Source: Candidatus Heimdallarchaeota archaeon (GTDB lineage: Archaea > Asgardarchaeota > Heimdallarchaeia > Heimdallarchaeales > Kariarchaeaceae). Taken from it: a stretch of DNA of 25,282 bases. The notes beneath the pieces are model-generated. The model saw only the letters and a list, made by a program, of their open reading frames with translations. It made no database searches and was not told the origin of the DNA. The first letter of the stretch is position 1; each line of letters begins with the position of its first letter. Positions 14,656 to 24,286 of the stretch are shown here, piece after piece. Location of the stretch: positions 1 through 25,282 of the forward strand of contig JAAFKL010000166.1 of NCBI GenBank assembly GCA_021399405.1, in the 5' to 3' direction. Made by a program: the position numbers and the translations under genes.

Positions 14656-15969
14656 TTATTCGAAAGTACCAGACCAAGTTCCTTCAGGAAATTCGGGAAC
14701 AAATGAGTTATCACTTCCAATTACACCGTAAACTCCATTCAGATTTGTAAGTATTTTTTGCCGAACCTCATAAATTTTATCCAAAGTTACATTTTTCAAT
14801 TCATCTAATCTTTCATTCATAGATTGGAACTTACCTCGTCTCCATAAACTTGAAGCTTGTCCCATCAACATGGACATGGGTTCTTCTGAGTTAGATCGAT
14901 AACTATACTCTATACGCTCAATAATTGTATCAAGTAATTGAGATGACCATTCCATAGTTAAGAGTTGGTGTAACATTTTCATTGAAGCTGCATGTGCCTG
15001 TGGATACATTTCAAGAGGTGTACCGGCTAACAAGACAATATTTCCAATATCTTGGTATAGTTCAGTAAATGAGGTCGCGAATGAGCACATCCCTGATCGA
15101 ACAAGTTTCTCTTGCAGTAAGCTTGATTTTCCAAGAGTTAGATAAGACATGATTATTTCGAGGGCTGCACGATCTTCAGAGAGCGCACCAGGTGTTTTAA
15201 TTCCTAAACCAAAGAAAACAAGAGGTGTTTGTTTCTCAACTTTCACCAATTTGAATTTACTCTCAGTTGGGGGTGAATAACTTGTTAACTCATATTTTGG
15301 TTTATCTAATTTAGCTGCTTTTGACCCAAAGGTATCATTTAATTTATTGTAAACATACTCTTTATCAAAATTACCAAGAACCATCAAAGCTGCATTTTCC
15401 ATTCCATAGTGCTCATCTCGGTATTCTTCCATTTGATGTAATTTAATTTTAGATAAACTTACTTCATTACCGATAACATCCATTTCAAGGCTCGTCCCTT
15501 TATGTAATTGTTTTTTCATTTTTACATACAAAAGAAATGTTGGAGAATCTTCCATTCTTCGAAATTCTTGCTTAACTACAAACGCTTCTTTGTCAAATTC
15601 TTTTTGATCAATTTCACCAAAAATTAGTAATTTATCCCATAGATCAATTGCATTGTCTAATTCGGTATTTAGACATTTGACGTAATAACATGTAGTGTCT
15701 TCCATCGTAAAGGCATTCGTCATACCACCCAAGGAATCGAACGCTTGATTAACACCAAGTGGATCTAATCCTATCTCGGGGTTCCCTTTGAAAAATTGAT
15801 GTTCAAGAAAATGACTAACACCATCAAACTCAATTCCTCTATTCCATTCATTTCGGCCACCGACGTTGTAGGTTATACCTATTGTAACGGTTTCAGAATC
15901 AGCAAAATTTGCTAGAAGTACTGGTGTTCCGTTTTTTAATTTTCTTATTTCAAAATTTTCTTCACTCAT
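14656..15969 (-). CDS. M16 family zinc peptidase, catalytic subunit
   Basis: An M16 (pitrilysin/MPP-like) peptidase of about 437 residues. The inverted zinc motif HFLEH (H53, E56, H57 from the chosen start) lies in GVSHFLEHQFFKG. NAFTMEDTTCYYV and the downstream acidic helix KEAFVVKQEFRRMED complete the catalytic domain. The C-terminal half is the second M16 fold but lacks the usual GG.SSRL...R...Y substrate-binding block, which its partner carries. I chose the ATG at 15969 over an upstream in-frame start at 16002, because GGTG precedes it by 8 nt and the upstream gene stops only 2 nt earlier. That spacing implies translational coupling. The protein has no signal peptide and is probably cytoplasmic. 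It probably degrades peptides as a heterodimer with the product of the preceding gene. Confidence 0.9.
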   Translation of the reverse strand: MSEENFEIRKLKNGTPVLLANFADSETVTIGITYNVGGRNEWNRGIEFDGVSHFLEHQFFKGNPEIGLDPLGVNQAFDSLGGMTNAFTMEDTTCYYVKCLNTELDNAIDLWDKLLIFGEIDQKEFDKEAFVVKQEFRRMEDSPTFLLYVKMKKQLHKGTSLEMDVIGNEVSLSKIKLHQMEEYRDEHYGMENAALMVLGNFDKEYVYNKLNDTFGSKAAKLDKPKYELTSYSPPTESKFKLVKVEKQTPLVFFGLGIKTPGALSEDRAALEIIMSYLTLGKSSLLQEKLVRSGMCSFATSFTELYQDIGNIVLLAGTPLEMYPQAHAASMKMLHQLLTMEWSSQLLDTIIERIEYSYRSNSEEPMSMLMGQASSLWRRGKFQSMNERLDELKNVTLDKIYEVRQKILTNLNGVYGVIGSDNSFVPEFPEGTWSGTFE

Positions 15970-15971
15970 TA

Positions 15972-17219
15972 TTAAAACACCTGTTCCATAATCTCTTCCC
16001 ATTTTTGAGGCAAATCACCTGTCTCCCCTGAAACAGCTAAACTGATATTATTTTTTTGCCAAAACTCAAGCATTTGACTTTGCCAATCCTGTTGTGCAAC
16101 CTCGTCTAGTTTATTTTTAATGATCTTCAAATCATATTCTCTATTAGAAGTAAGCCTATCTAATATGAAATTTGTATAAGATGAAGAAGAATCAGATACA
16201 AAAACTGCTATTCTTTGGGAAATCTTCAGAGCTCTTTGCATCTCTTCTTTCTCAATCGGTTGAGTAAGTGCTTCATGTAATAAATTAACTGTAGTTTCAA
16301 GTGCTTCAGTTGCTCGATCTGGTCTAACATCCATCAATGCAGTATATAGACTGCCTTTAGTGAATCTTTCGCCCGACAATCGAGGTGCATATGACAAATT
16401 TAGTTCCTCTCTTATCTTATTGAACATCCTTGCTGACATACCCCCACTAATAATTGATCTAAATAGATCCTCACTATAATTATTTTCTGCTGGATCTCGC
16501 CCTCGAATGTTAACACCTATGTAAGAATTAGATGATTCCATTTCTGGTGTATCAATTTTAATATTTAATTCATTGTTAGATCGAGTAATTGGTGATTCAT
16601 TATAGCTTTTATTTCCAAATAACGATAACAAATCATCCAATCCATAATCGCTATATTTGCCCGAGTTTATGTCATATCCTACGGAGGCGAAATTTGGTTT
16701 GTACTCAAGGATTTTTTTATGCCAATCAACCATTTTTTCAACATTTATATCTTGTAGAGCCTCAATTGTACCATATGGGTGTTTCGTGATAGGATCATGA
16801 CCAAATGCTACATCCCATTTTGTATAGTTTGTAACAATGTCCTCTGGAGTACTTTTTATCTCTTGGAGGAACCCAATCTGTTGCTGAACCATCCTTCCAA
16901 TATTATCTTGTTTGAAGCCAGGATTCTGCCATATATCACTAAAAATTTCCAATGATTTTTTCAAATGTTGTGGAGGGACTTTGAACCCCATCATCGAAGA
17001 AGTTCTATCTACGTCACTGAAAGCTCTGATTCCATATTTATCAATAAGATCTGCGAAATCTTTCTCACTATACTTATCGGTATTCCTAAGCATGTGTGTA
17101 ATCATTATATCAGTTAGTCCTGGTATAGGCTCATTTGCGGATCCTACCGGTATTGATATACCAAAACTTACGGTTTTCAAATTTGAACGAGATATGATTA
17201 CTTTGTTCTCTGATTCCAT
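15972..17219 (-). CDS. M16 family peptidase-like, non-catalytic subunit
   Basis: A 415-residue M16 homologue in which the zinc motif HxxEH has become HMLRN (42-46), so it cannot bind the catalytic zinc. It keeps the segment GGMSARMFNKIREELNLSYAPR (259-280), with R270 and Y277 corresponding to the substrate-binding Arg/Tyr pair. This division of labour, with zinc in one chain and Arg/Tyr in the other, is what known heterodimeric M16B peptidases show. It is first in a two-gene operon with the active subunit and divergent from the zinc-ribbon gene. There is no signal peptide. Confidence 0.88.
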   Translation of the reverse strand: MESENKVIISRSNLKTVSFGISIPVGSANEPIPGLTDIMITHMLRNTDKYSEKDFADLIDKYGIRAFSDVDRTSSMMGFKVPPQHLKKSLEIFSDIWQNPGFKQDNIGRMVQQQIGFLQEIKSTPEDIVTNYTKWDVAFGHDPITKHPYGTIEALQDINVEKMVDWHKKILEYKPNFASVGYDINSGKYSDYGLDDLLSLFGNKSYNESPITRSNNELNIKIDTPEMESSNSYIGVNIRGRDPAENNYSEDLFRSIISGGMSARMFNKIREELNLSYAPRLSGERFTKGSLYTALMDVRPDRATEALETTVNLLHEALTQPIEKEEMQRALKISQRIAVFVSDSSSSYTNFILDRLTSNREYDLKIIKNKLDEVAQQDWQSQMLEFWQKNNISLAVSGETGDLPQKWEEIMEQVF

Positions 17220-17347
17220 ATGAATGAACTCGGAATTTTGTAGCTAAATAAAGAGTATTCATTTCAGCCCAATTTAATTTGTTAAAAAATAATGTAGATG
17301 ATCGAGAAGTTTAATTTGATCTCTATCTATTTTCCGTTGTGATAAAG

Positions 17348-17893
17348 ATGGAAGCAGTTGGTTGGTCAAACAAATTTGCCAAGAGTACCTGCTCCAAATG
17401 TGGTAAAACAAATACGCTCCAACATGTTCAAAATCAAAAAAAAGTGAAAATTGGAGGAATTAAAATTATCAATATTGGTCCCCGCGAATTTAATTTTGAA
17501 TGTTCGAATTGTCTCAATCTTTCTACAATGAATAAAACTGCTGAACGGGAATCAAAACGATTGAAATATTACTTCAAAAGACCTACAAAAGAGAATGTGA
17601 TGGATAAATCTGAGCTCACAAAAAATATCAAATATCCAGTTTTGAGTCTCGAAAAGCGAAATTATATTCGTTCTGAAAATCAGAAAGAAGGTATGATCTC
17701 TGCTGGAATTGGTGTAGTGAGTGGATTAATCCTCATGAATTGGTTTTCATGGGGAATTTTGATATTCTTCCTCTCAATTATTTTTGGTTTCTATGCAGCA
17801 TTTGAAGATCCGGAACTGAAATTCAGAGGGGATATTGAGAAATCAAAGGATATGCATAAACCTAAAATAAAATCAAAACGATCATTAAAATAG
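17348..17893 (+). CDS. Zinc-ribbon protein with C-terminal membrane hairpin
   Basis: An unrecognised protein of about 181 residues. An N-terminal zinc ribbon is formed by CSKCGK (C15, C18) and FECSNC (C52, C55). A basic linker follows, then two adjacent hydrophobic segments (about 114-131 and 133-152) and a lysine-rich tail. I preferred the ATG at 17348, preceded by GTGAT, over a GTG at 17339. A cytosolic zinc ribbon tethered to the membrane could be an adaptor, but no function is evident. It is divergent from the M16 operon, and its neighbour downstream on the same strand is the flotillin-like gene, 137 bp away. Confidence 0.7.
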   Translation: MEAVGWSNKFAKSTCSKCGKTNTLQHVQNQKKVKIGGIKIINIGPREFNFECSNCLNLSTMNKTAERESKRLKYYFKRPTKENVMDKSELTKNIKYPVLSLEKRNYIRSENQKEGMISAGIGVVSGLILMNWFSWGILIFFLSIIFGFYAAFEDPELKFRGDIEKSKDMHKPKIKSKRSLK

Positions 17894-18030
17894 TAAGATA
17901 AAAGTATTTCACAACAATTATTGAGAGCGAAGCTGACCAAATGAATATTGCCATCTGTAATTATTGCAAATTCTGCAAAATTATAGTATAATTTAAATAA
18001 TCAATGGGATATATCTCCTTACAGGTTAAT

Positions 18031-19311
18031 ATGGTAAGTACAGAGTTAATGGTTGTAATTATTGTTGTGATCCTCGCATTAGTATTTATTTTGCGAAATT
18101 TCACAGTCGTACCTCCACATGAGATTCACGTAATTTCAGGAAGAGGTTTCAAAATTTTTGATGGAGCTGGAAGGTATGTGTATATACCATTTTTACAAAC
18201 AAGAAACATTTTAAGCAAAGCTGTGATTGAAATTATTGTACCTCGGATTCAACTTCACGATAAGAATTATCTACCTTTTGCAGTTGATATTAGTTGTAAA
18301 GTTCAAATTGGAGATGCAAAAACTGCGGCAGAAACACTTGGGATCCAAGATCTTGCACATTCCGCAGAAAAAATAAGACCAATAGTGGATGATACTATTC
18401 AGTCCGCTTCAAGATCACAGGCTATGCAATATGATTTGCAAACAATCATGAGAGAAAGAGATGTAATTGAGGATTCAATATACACCTCGACGTCAACTTC
18501 TTTATCGAGAGTTGGAGTCAGAGTAACACTTTTTGATATCAAGAATATAGTGGATACTGAAGGTAGCACTGTAATTAATGATCTTGAGAGGGTTCGTAGT
18601 GCTGAAATCAACAAAGTTGCAAGGGAAGCCGAAGCTACCCAAATGAGTCAAGCTGAGATTACTGAAGCACTCAAAAAATCAGAAGCTGAGGTTAAAAGAC
18701 AAGAATCGTTCAAACGTTCAGAAGAAGCGAGATTAGAACAAGAACAAACAATTGCACAACAAAGGGCATTACTTGCCGCTCGTGAGATGGAAGTACTTGA
18801 TGTTGAAACAAAACGAAAGGCAGAGATCAATAGAGAAAGAATTGAAATTTCTGCAAAAGCAGAAGCTGAAAAAATCAGAACAGAAGCCCAAGGTAAAGCT
18901 GATGCTCGATTAATTGAAGCACAAGCCGATGCCCAAGCAATAAAACTTGAAGCAGAAGCTCAAGCTGAGCAAATTAAAATGAAGCTGATTGCCGAGGCAG
19001 AAGGTACAGAAAAACTGGCAAAAGCGTTAAAATCATTTAACGAGGCGGGCATATCAGTCAAACTTGCAGAAATTGGGGCAGATGCTCAGATCGCTGTTTC
19101 AGAAAACGTTGCAAAAGGTATTCAAAACAATACAAAATTGTTTTTACCAGTTAATGGTGATGGATTGGGATCCACATTAAATTCATTGATTCCTAATATA
19201 GCAGCTATGAAAGAAGCGGGAGTTAATTTGGGTGATCTCTTTAAAGGAGATAATTCATCAGATTCTGAAACCAAGAAAAAAGCAACAAAGAAGAAAGCTA
19301 ATAGTAGTTAG
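18031..19311 (+). CDS. Flotillin-like SPFH-domain membrane scaffold protein
   Basis: A protein of about 426 residues. A single N-terminal membrane helix (about 5-22) is followed by an SPFH/band-7 domain (about 24-190, starting NFTVVPPHEIHVISGRG). A long Ala/Glu-rich coiled coil follows (about 190-345, with EAEAQAEQIKMKLIAEAEG as in flotillins), and then a C-terminal oligomerisation region with a lysine-rich end. Flotillins form large membrane cages or microdomains. I chose the ATG at 18031, which has AGGT 5 nt upstream. A first ATG at 18004 lies too close to the TATA-like stretch (17981-17997), since transcription would be expected to start after it. The tail KKKATKKKANSS is strongly basic. 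The protease-associated NfeD partner often found beside SPFH genes is not present here. Confidence 0.9.
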   Translation: MVSTELMVVIIVVILALVFILRNFTVVPPHEIHVISGRGFKIFDGAGRYVYIPFLQTRNILSKAVIEIIVPRIQLHDKNYLPFAVDISCKVQIGDAKTAAETLGIQDLAHSAEKIRPIVDDTIQSASRSQAMQYDLQTIMRERDVIEDSIYTSTSTSLSRVGVRVTLFDIKNIVDTEGSTVINDLERVRSAEINKVAREAEATQMSQAEITEALKKSEAEVKRQESFKRSEEARLEQEQTIAQQRALLAAREMEVLDVETKRKAEINRERIEISAKAEAEKIRTEAQGKADARLIEAQADAQAIKLEAEAQAEQIKMKLIAEAEGTEKLAKALKSFNEAGISVKLAEIGADAQIAVSENVAKGIQNNTKLFLPVNGDGLGSTLNSLIPNIAAMKEAGVNLGDLFKGDNSSDSETKKKATKKKANSS

Positions 19312-19399
19312 ATCTTAACGATAAACTTGATCAATCTTTCGAACGCAAAGAATAATATTCTAACATAATTATACTTCTATATCTTAATAAATACATTTT

Positions 19400-20245
19400 A
19401 TGCTATCAATTTTGAGAATGCATGATAGAAAACTTCCATTCATTATTTTAGCTGGCTCTCCTGATAAAAGGGATAAACTAATGGAATATGCAGATGTCGA
19501 CTACAAAGCACAAATTATTATCAATGGTAAATCTATGCTCACTCGTACCCTTGAAGCTATCAGAGATACAGGATCTTACAGCTATATAGTGATAAGTGGT
19601 ATTCCTAAAGAACGGGTTATTATTCCCGAAGGGATTCCAGAAGATAAGATTGAATTTTTCCTTTCAGAGGGTGGACAGATGGACAAAATTATTGATGCAG
19701 CAATTTATCTTGTAGCGAAAGGGAAAAAGAATCCAGAAATATTTCCATCAAGTACTTATCATGCGGTTAATCTATCTGGCGATATCCCTGCATTAACAGG
19801 AGAAATCCTCAATAGATTCATAGATGTATGCGGTGATAGAAAGGCAGATTTCAATCATACAACTGTTGAAAAGTCTGTTATGGACAAAACTTTTCCAAAT
19901 AATGGAAGATCTTTCACCAAAATTGATAAACGATTTTATTGCACTGGTGATCTCAATATGACAAATCTTGAGAAAGCAGAATCACTAAGACCAGTAATGA
20001 GAAAAATCTCCGCTAATCGTAAAAACTTCATGAAAGCTTTATTTAGAGCATCACCGTGGACATTTACCAAACTTGCATTGAAGAGAGTAAAAACCAAGGA
20101 TATAGAACGTTTAATGGGGAAGATTTTCAAAATGCCGTGCAAATTGGTGATCTCTGAAGATGCAGAGGTAGCTTTTGATGTGGATAAACCATTCCAATTG
20201 GATATAATAAAAGAGTTTATTGAGAAACGAGAACTTGGAAATTAA
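19400..20245 (+). CDS. MobA-like NTP transferase (NTP_transf_3 type)
   Basis: A 281-residue nucleotidyltransferase. It contains an N-terminal FIILAGSPDKRDKL, where a Rossmann-type nucleotide site begins, and INGKSMLTRTLEAI (41-54). It also has the metal-binding VNLSGDIPAL (D128), a second acidic site YCTGDLNM (D184), and a C-terminal VAFDVDKPFQL typical of this superfamily. Members transfer NMP groups from NTPs to phosphorylated small molecules or cofactors. The specific substrate cannot be told from sequence; cobinamide, molybdopterin, sugar or polar lipid precursors are all possible. The usual LAGG glycine-rich motif is LAGS here. The start at 19400 is not certain; an ATG at 19418 would drop six residues. 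It ends 6 bp before the convergent MFS gene. Confidence 0.8.
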   Translation: MLSILRMHDRKLPFIILAGSPDKRDKLMEYADVDYKAQIIINGKSMLTRTLEAIRDTGSYSYIVISGIPKERVIIPEGIPEDKIEFFLSEGGQMDKIIDAAIYLVAKGKKNPEIFPSSTYHAVNLSGDIPALTGEILNRFIDVCGDRKADFNHTTVEKSVMDKTFPNNGRSFTKIDKRFYCTGDLNMTNLEKAESLRPVMRKISANRKNFMKALFRASPWTFTKLALKRVKTKDIERLMGKIFKMPCKLVISEDAEVAFDVDKPFQLDIIKEFIEKRELGN

Positions 20246-20251
20246 TAATTC

Positions 20252-22234
20252 TTAGTGTTTGAAAGAAATCAACCGAATAATCTCAGCTGCATCTTCAAGT
20301 ATGTTCGCACTCTTCTCAAGAGATTCAATTACACTAGTTAACAGCATAAGGGATAATGGGGATATGTTGTTAGAATTTTTCAATAGTTCTTCCCATAATT
20401 GTTTATGAATAATATCTAAAAATTCTTCGACGAAATTTACCTGATAACTCTGTTCTACTGCCAAATATAATTTAACGGAAATTAAGGTAAAAGTTTCTTC
20501 GGTTGTTTCAATTAATAATTCCAGTAGACGAGAATAATATCTCAGTTTGGTTCTAAATGCAGAAGGCAGTTTATCTTGGACATGAAATAGCTTCCTTACA
20601 GATCGAATGCTATATCCAAGAGATTTGTCAATTTTTGTCGAGAATTGTAATAATTCAAACGCATCTGTAGCTCTCCAAGCACCTGAATAAGTTGCACGCG
20701 TCATTTGTTCCACATATACATCTGCCTTTCTCTCAATGGATTTTGCTTCGTGTAAAAGTGTTTTACCTCCTTCTATATTGCCCTCTATATATGCATCAAT
20801 TGCGTGTGTCAGTAGAAACAATGATTCTTTAACAAGTGATAGGTGTTTTTTCATTGCATCCATTTGTCTAAAACCTGGTCTTGGATCTTTGAAGAAAAGT
20901 AATACAGCAATAAATTGGATGAATATTATTAATATGATTATAGTCATGACAGGTTCCAATAATTCAATTTCATCATCGACACCTGGTCGGAATTCTACTA
21001 TAAGGATAATGAGGATAGCTCCGATAATATAACCCATGTCCAAGAAAAATCGATATAAACCCAAACTATAAGCTTTATATTTTGAAGGAACCAAGTCTGT
21101 AGATACCGATGCAGGAATTGGAAAATACAAACCGCGTCCTAAACCCGCAATAACCATCGAAATTACTATCATTGGTAACCAATCATTCAGACCTAATAGA
21201 AATAAGAAAACAAATCCAACCATTTCCATAATCAGCCCAAATCCAAGCGGAATCTTACGACCTAAAGTATCTGCAATAGGACCTGAAATCCCTATACCTA
21301 TACTCCAAAATAGCGTAAATATAGTGATAAAAATCCCCAACTCGAAAGCAGAAAAACCATACTTCAGAATTAATAATGGAAAAATTATTATCATTGCGGT
21401 GTCAGATATTCTGGAAACTATACCAGAACTGTACGTAATTATAAATGAGGGAAGAAAGAAAACTTTTCTTGAAAATTTGGATTCTGTTTTATCACCAATT
21501 TCACGCTCTGTTATTGGAATAAATAATTTGAATAATTCTTCCACTTCCTCGATATCCGGATTATCATGCCATTCATCTCTCAGTAGATCCAATTTTTGTC
21601 TTGCAGTTGGAAAATGAGTCTGATCATCATCTCTTCCTTGACTCCGGGTATCACTTAGTAACGGTAAAACGACTATTGTTAATAATGTGATTAAGAAAGC
21701 GAGAGGAAATAAATCATCGAATCCCCTACTCTCGGCTATTCTTCCTGCGATAAATGATCCAGTGGCTGTTCCTATATACACGGACAATTCCATCGAAGAT
21801 ATTGCTTTAGCTCGATGATGCACCGATGAAATCTCAACCAAGGCAATAGCTGAGGAAGCAAATAGGAGGCCAATACCCAAACCAAGAACTCCGTTCCCCA
21901 ACATAAATACAATATTTGTTTCTGTTACAGCGAGTATTAATCCACCTAATATTAAAATTAATACTCCAAGTTGAGAAGCTCGATTGGGGCCAAATTTTTG
22001 TGAAATTATTCCCCCATAATAGTTTCCAATGGCCTTAGAGCCTCCAAAAAATGCAAGTGAAATTGCAGCCGAAACAACGATATAACCTGAGAATAATCCA
22101 GTCAATGATTGGCTGTGGACACTTAAACCAGTCCTCTGTATGCCTAAAGCAATAGATGAAAAAACTAAAGCGAAGACAATTAACAATATTGATTGTAGAT
22201 TCTTTCCAACTATGGTTTTGAAACTATCAGACAA
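20252..22234 (-). CDS. MFS transporter fused to a PhoU/DUF47-like domain
   Basis: A 660-residue fusion. Residues about 12-448 form an MFS transporter, with the characteristic loop motif ADTLGRK (321-327) and an extended central cytoplasmic loop (about 193-255). Residues about 455-660 are a soluble all-helical domain with the look of PhoU/DUF47: IERKADVYVEQMTRATYSGAW (500-520), a helix KIDKSLGYSIRSVRKLF, and the end helix SLEKSANILEDAAEIIRL. Free-standing DUF47/PhoU proteins usually accompany phosphate transporters such as Pit, so a regulatory or phosphate-linked role is plausible but inferred. The start is TTG, supported by AAGGGGT about 8 nt upstream; there is no nearby ATG. It is convergent with the nucleotidyltransferase and upstream of no gene on its strand within 250 bp. 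Confidence 0.85.
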   Translation of the reverse strand: MSDSFKTIVGKNLQSILLIVFALVFSSIALGIQRTGLSVHSQSLTGLFSGYIVVSAAISLAFFGGSKAIGNYYGGIISQKFGPNRASQLGVLILILGGLILAVTETNIVFMLGNGVLGLGIGLLFASSAIALVEISSVHHRAKAISSMELSVYIGTATGSFIAGRIAESRGFDDLFPLAFLITLLTIVVLPLLSDTRSQGRDDDQTHFPTARQKLDLLRDEWHDNPDIEEVEELFKLFIPITEREIGDKTESKFSRKVFFLPSFIITYSSGIVSRISDTAMIIIFPLLILKYGFSAFELGIFITIFTLFWSIGIGISGPIADTLGRKIPLGFGLIMEMVGFVFLFLLGLNDWLPMIVISMVIAGLGRGLYFPIPASVSTDLVPSKYKAYSLGLYRFFLDMGYIIGAILIILIVEFRPGVDDEIELLEPVMTIIILIIFIQFIAVLLFFKDPRPGFRQMDAMKKHLSLVKESLFLLTHAIDAYIEGNIEGGKTLLHEAKSIERKADVYVEQMTRATYSGAWRATDAFELLQFSTKIDKSLGYSIRSVRKLFHVQDKLPSAFRTKLRYYSRLLELLIETTEETFTLISVKLYLAVEQSYQVNFVEEFLDIIHKQLWEELLKNSNNISPLSLMLLTSVIESLEKSANILEDAAEIIRLISFKH

Positions 22235-22349
22235 TGGTAATTACCCCTTGTATTTCATGTGTTTTTCACATATGTTATCATGTTACTGATTTATTGATTA
22301 ATTCTAAAAAGACTCTCGTCAGATTTAATTTCCTTTAAAAATTGATTTA

Positions 22350-22961
22350 TTAGTCTTTTAATCTATCATAAAGGGCATTGGCGATTTGATAGAAGCATTC
22401 GTTGATATTCTCTCCAGTTTTCGCACTGGTCGTAATATATCTAATAGGTGCATCTTCTATCCCATTCTCTGTCTTTAGTCTTGCTATGTAATCTCTAACT
22501 TCATCATCGGTCACTTGATTATTGCTTAGATCTACTTTGTTACCAAGAATTGCAATTGGCATAGATTTCTCATCCATCCCACGCCATAATTGTTCAAACC
22601 AAGAATCAAGTTCTTTGAATGTTTCTGGACGTTCCAAATCGAATACCATCAATGCCGCTGAAGTCCCTTTGAAAAACCTTTGGCGCAAAGATTCAAAACC
22701 GGGTTGTCCTGCTAAATCCCAGATTTGTAATTCAATTATTGTATCCTCATTCAGATCTACCTTGTTGACAGAAAAATCAGCACCTAAAGTACTTAGATGA
22801 TCTTGGATGAATGTTTCACCCATGTATCGTCGTCGTATTGATGTTTTTCCTACAGCCCAAGCTCCACAAAGTACGATTTTTGCTACAATTCTTTGCTTTG
22901 ACAAATCTATCTTCGCTCCAAAATAATTTTGAACATTTGGAAATTGATTGTTTTCATTCAT
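22350..22961 (-). CDS. Ras-superfamily small GTPase with Trp in the P-loop
   Basis: A 203-residue GTPase. Its G domain starts after a 27-residue N-terminal extension, with P-loop GAWAVGKTS (33-41), switch I T58, G3 DLAGQPG (82-88, Q86 at the catalytic position), G4 NKVD (141-144) and G5 TTSAK (177-181). The sequence resembles the Rab-like Asgard small GTPases. W35 lies at the position of Gly12 in Ras, where substitutions weaken GTP hydrolysis; Gly13 is Ala. The protein ends with a helix and no cysteine, so no C-terminal lipid anchor is expected. The 27-residue N-terminal extension contains no obvious lipidation signal. It is divergent from purA across 238 bp. Confidence 0.92.
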   Translation of the reverse strand: MNENNQFPNVQNYFGAKIDLSKQRIVAKIVLCGAWAVGKTSIRRRYMGETFIQDHLSTLGADFSVNKVDLNEDTIIELQIWDLAGQPGFESLRQRFFKGTSAALMVFDLERPETFKELDSWFEQLWRGMDEKSMPIAILGNKVDLSNNQVTDDEVRDYIARLKTENGIEDAPIRYITTSAKTGENINECFYQIANALYDRLKD

Positions 22962-23199
22962 AATTGTTTGTGATGACTTAGATTTTCAAATCAAAAAAAA
23001 AGCTAAAGAGGTAACAATTTGATAGATAGGAAATTGAGAATCAGAAATGGGAGAGAAAGATTAAACAAATATTCACCATTTAGATCATTTATTTACAAAT
23101 TGAACATAATCGCGTTAAAATCTGATTGATCCTAAAAAAACCAAAACCATCTTACAGTAAATTTACAAATAGAATCACTGCTATTGAGTTGAGTTCTTT

Positions 23200-24195
23200 A
23201 TGTTAACAGTAGTTGTTGGTGGTCAATATGGTGATGAAGGAAAAGGGAAGATTACAAGTTATTTGGCAAATCAAGGTGTGGATGCGGTTGTACGTGCAGG
23301 CACAGGTCCGAATGCAGGACATACAGTGGTTCATGAAGGCGTAACTTACAAATTACGTATCATTCCATCTGGTTTTGTTCATAAGGAGGCTCAATTGTTT
23401 ATCGGCGCAGGTATGTTGATAACAGAATCCATTCTCCATGATGAAATAGAAAAAACTGGAATTAAGGATAGAATATTTATCGATCGGAATACTGGTGTTA
23501 TAACACCTGATCATATAGAATCAGAAAAAGCAAATAATTATCTAATGGGAACAGTAGGGTCAACTGGATCTGGTTGTGGAACTGCGAACGTGGATCGGGT
23601 GAATCGGAAACTAAAACTTGCACGTGATTACCCTTCTTTTAAAAATTATATAACAGATGTATCAGAAGCAGTAAATACTATTCTTGACAATAATGGAACT
23701 GTAATAGTTGAAGGCTCACAGGCTACATTCTTGTCACTTTATCATGGCTATTATCCATATGTAACTAGCAAAGATGTCTGTGCTTCGGCGACACTTTCTG
23801 ATATAGGCATTGGACCTACTCGATGTGATGAAGTCATTGTGGTGTTAAAATCATATACAACAAGAGTAGGAGAGGGTGAACTTGAAGGGGAATTATCAGC
23901 TGAGGAAATTGAAAAACGAGGATGGCAAGAATTTGGAACTGTAACAGGAAGACTTCGTCGAGCAGCTCCATTTAATTTTGAGCTTGCTAAAAAAGCCGTG
24001 CGTATCAACGGTGCGACCGAGATCGCATTAACTAAATTAGATATTCTTTATCCTAATATGAAAGGAAAAACTAACTACAATGATTTAGAAGAGGAAGCCA
24101 AAGAATTCATAAATAAAATTGAAGATTATACTGGAGTACCAGTGAAATATATTTCTACAGGTCCTGGTAGTACTGAATTAATAATTGCTAAATAA
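23200..24195 (+). CDS. purA: Adenylosuccinate synthetase, short archaeal form
   Basis: A 331-residue enzyme that condenses IMP and aspartate with GTP hydrolysis to make adenylosuccinate, the first committed step to AMP. The signature GGQYGDEGKGK (7-17, catalytic D12), GPNAGHTV (catalytic H41), GSTGSGCGTANVDR, VTSKDVCASA, TVTGRLRRAAPF and LTKLDILYPN are all present. Bacterial enzymes have about 430 residues; archaeal ones are about 100 shorter, as here. The plus-strand reading starts with MLTVVVGG, which fits the first strand of the fold. It is followed 91 bp later by the PAC2-type gene on the same strand, with its own TATA-like box. Confidence 0.97.
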   Translation: MLTVVVGGQYGDEGKGKITSYLANQGVDAVVRAGTGPNAGHTVVHEGVTYKLRIIPSGFVHKEAQLFIGAGMLITESILHDEIEKTGIKDRIFIDRNTGVITPDHIESEKANNYLMGTVGSTGSGCGTANVDRVNRKLKLARDYPSFKNYITDVSEAVNTILDNNGTVIVEGSQATFLSLYHGYYPYVTSKDVCASATLSDIGIGPTRCDEVIVVLKSYTTRVGEGELEGELSAEEIEKRGWQEFGTVTGRLRRAAPFNFELAKKAVRINGATEIALTKLDILYPNMKGKTNYNDLEEEAKEFINKIEDYTGVPVKYISTGPGSTELIIAK

Positions 24196-24286
24196 TAGCG
24201 ACATTTATTTAATAAGATTGAAAGAGTTAAATTTCCCATTCTGTTAGTTTTATAATCCATTATATCTTACTCAAAATATAGCAAAC

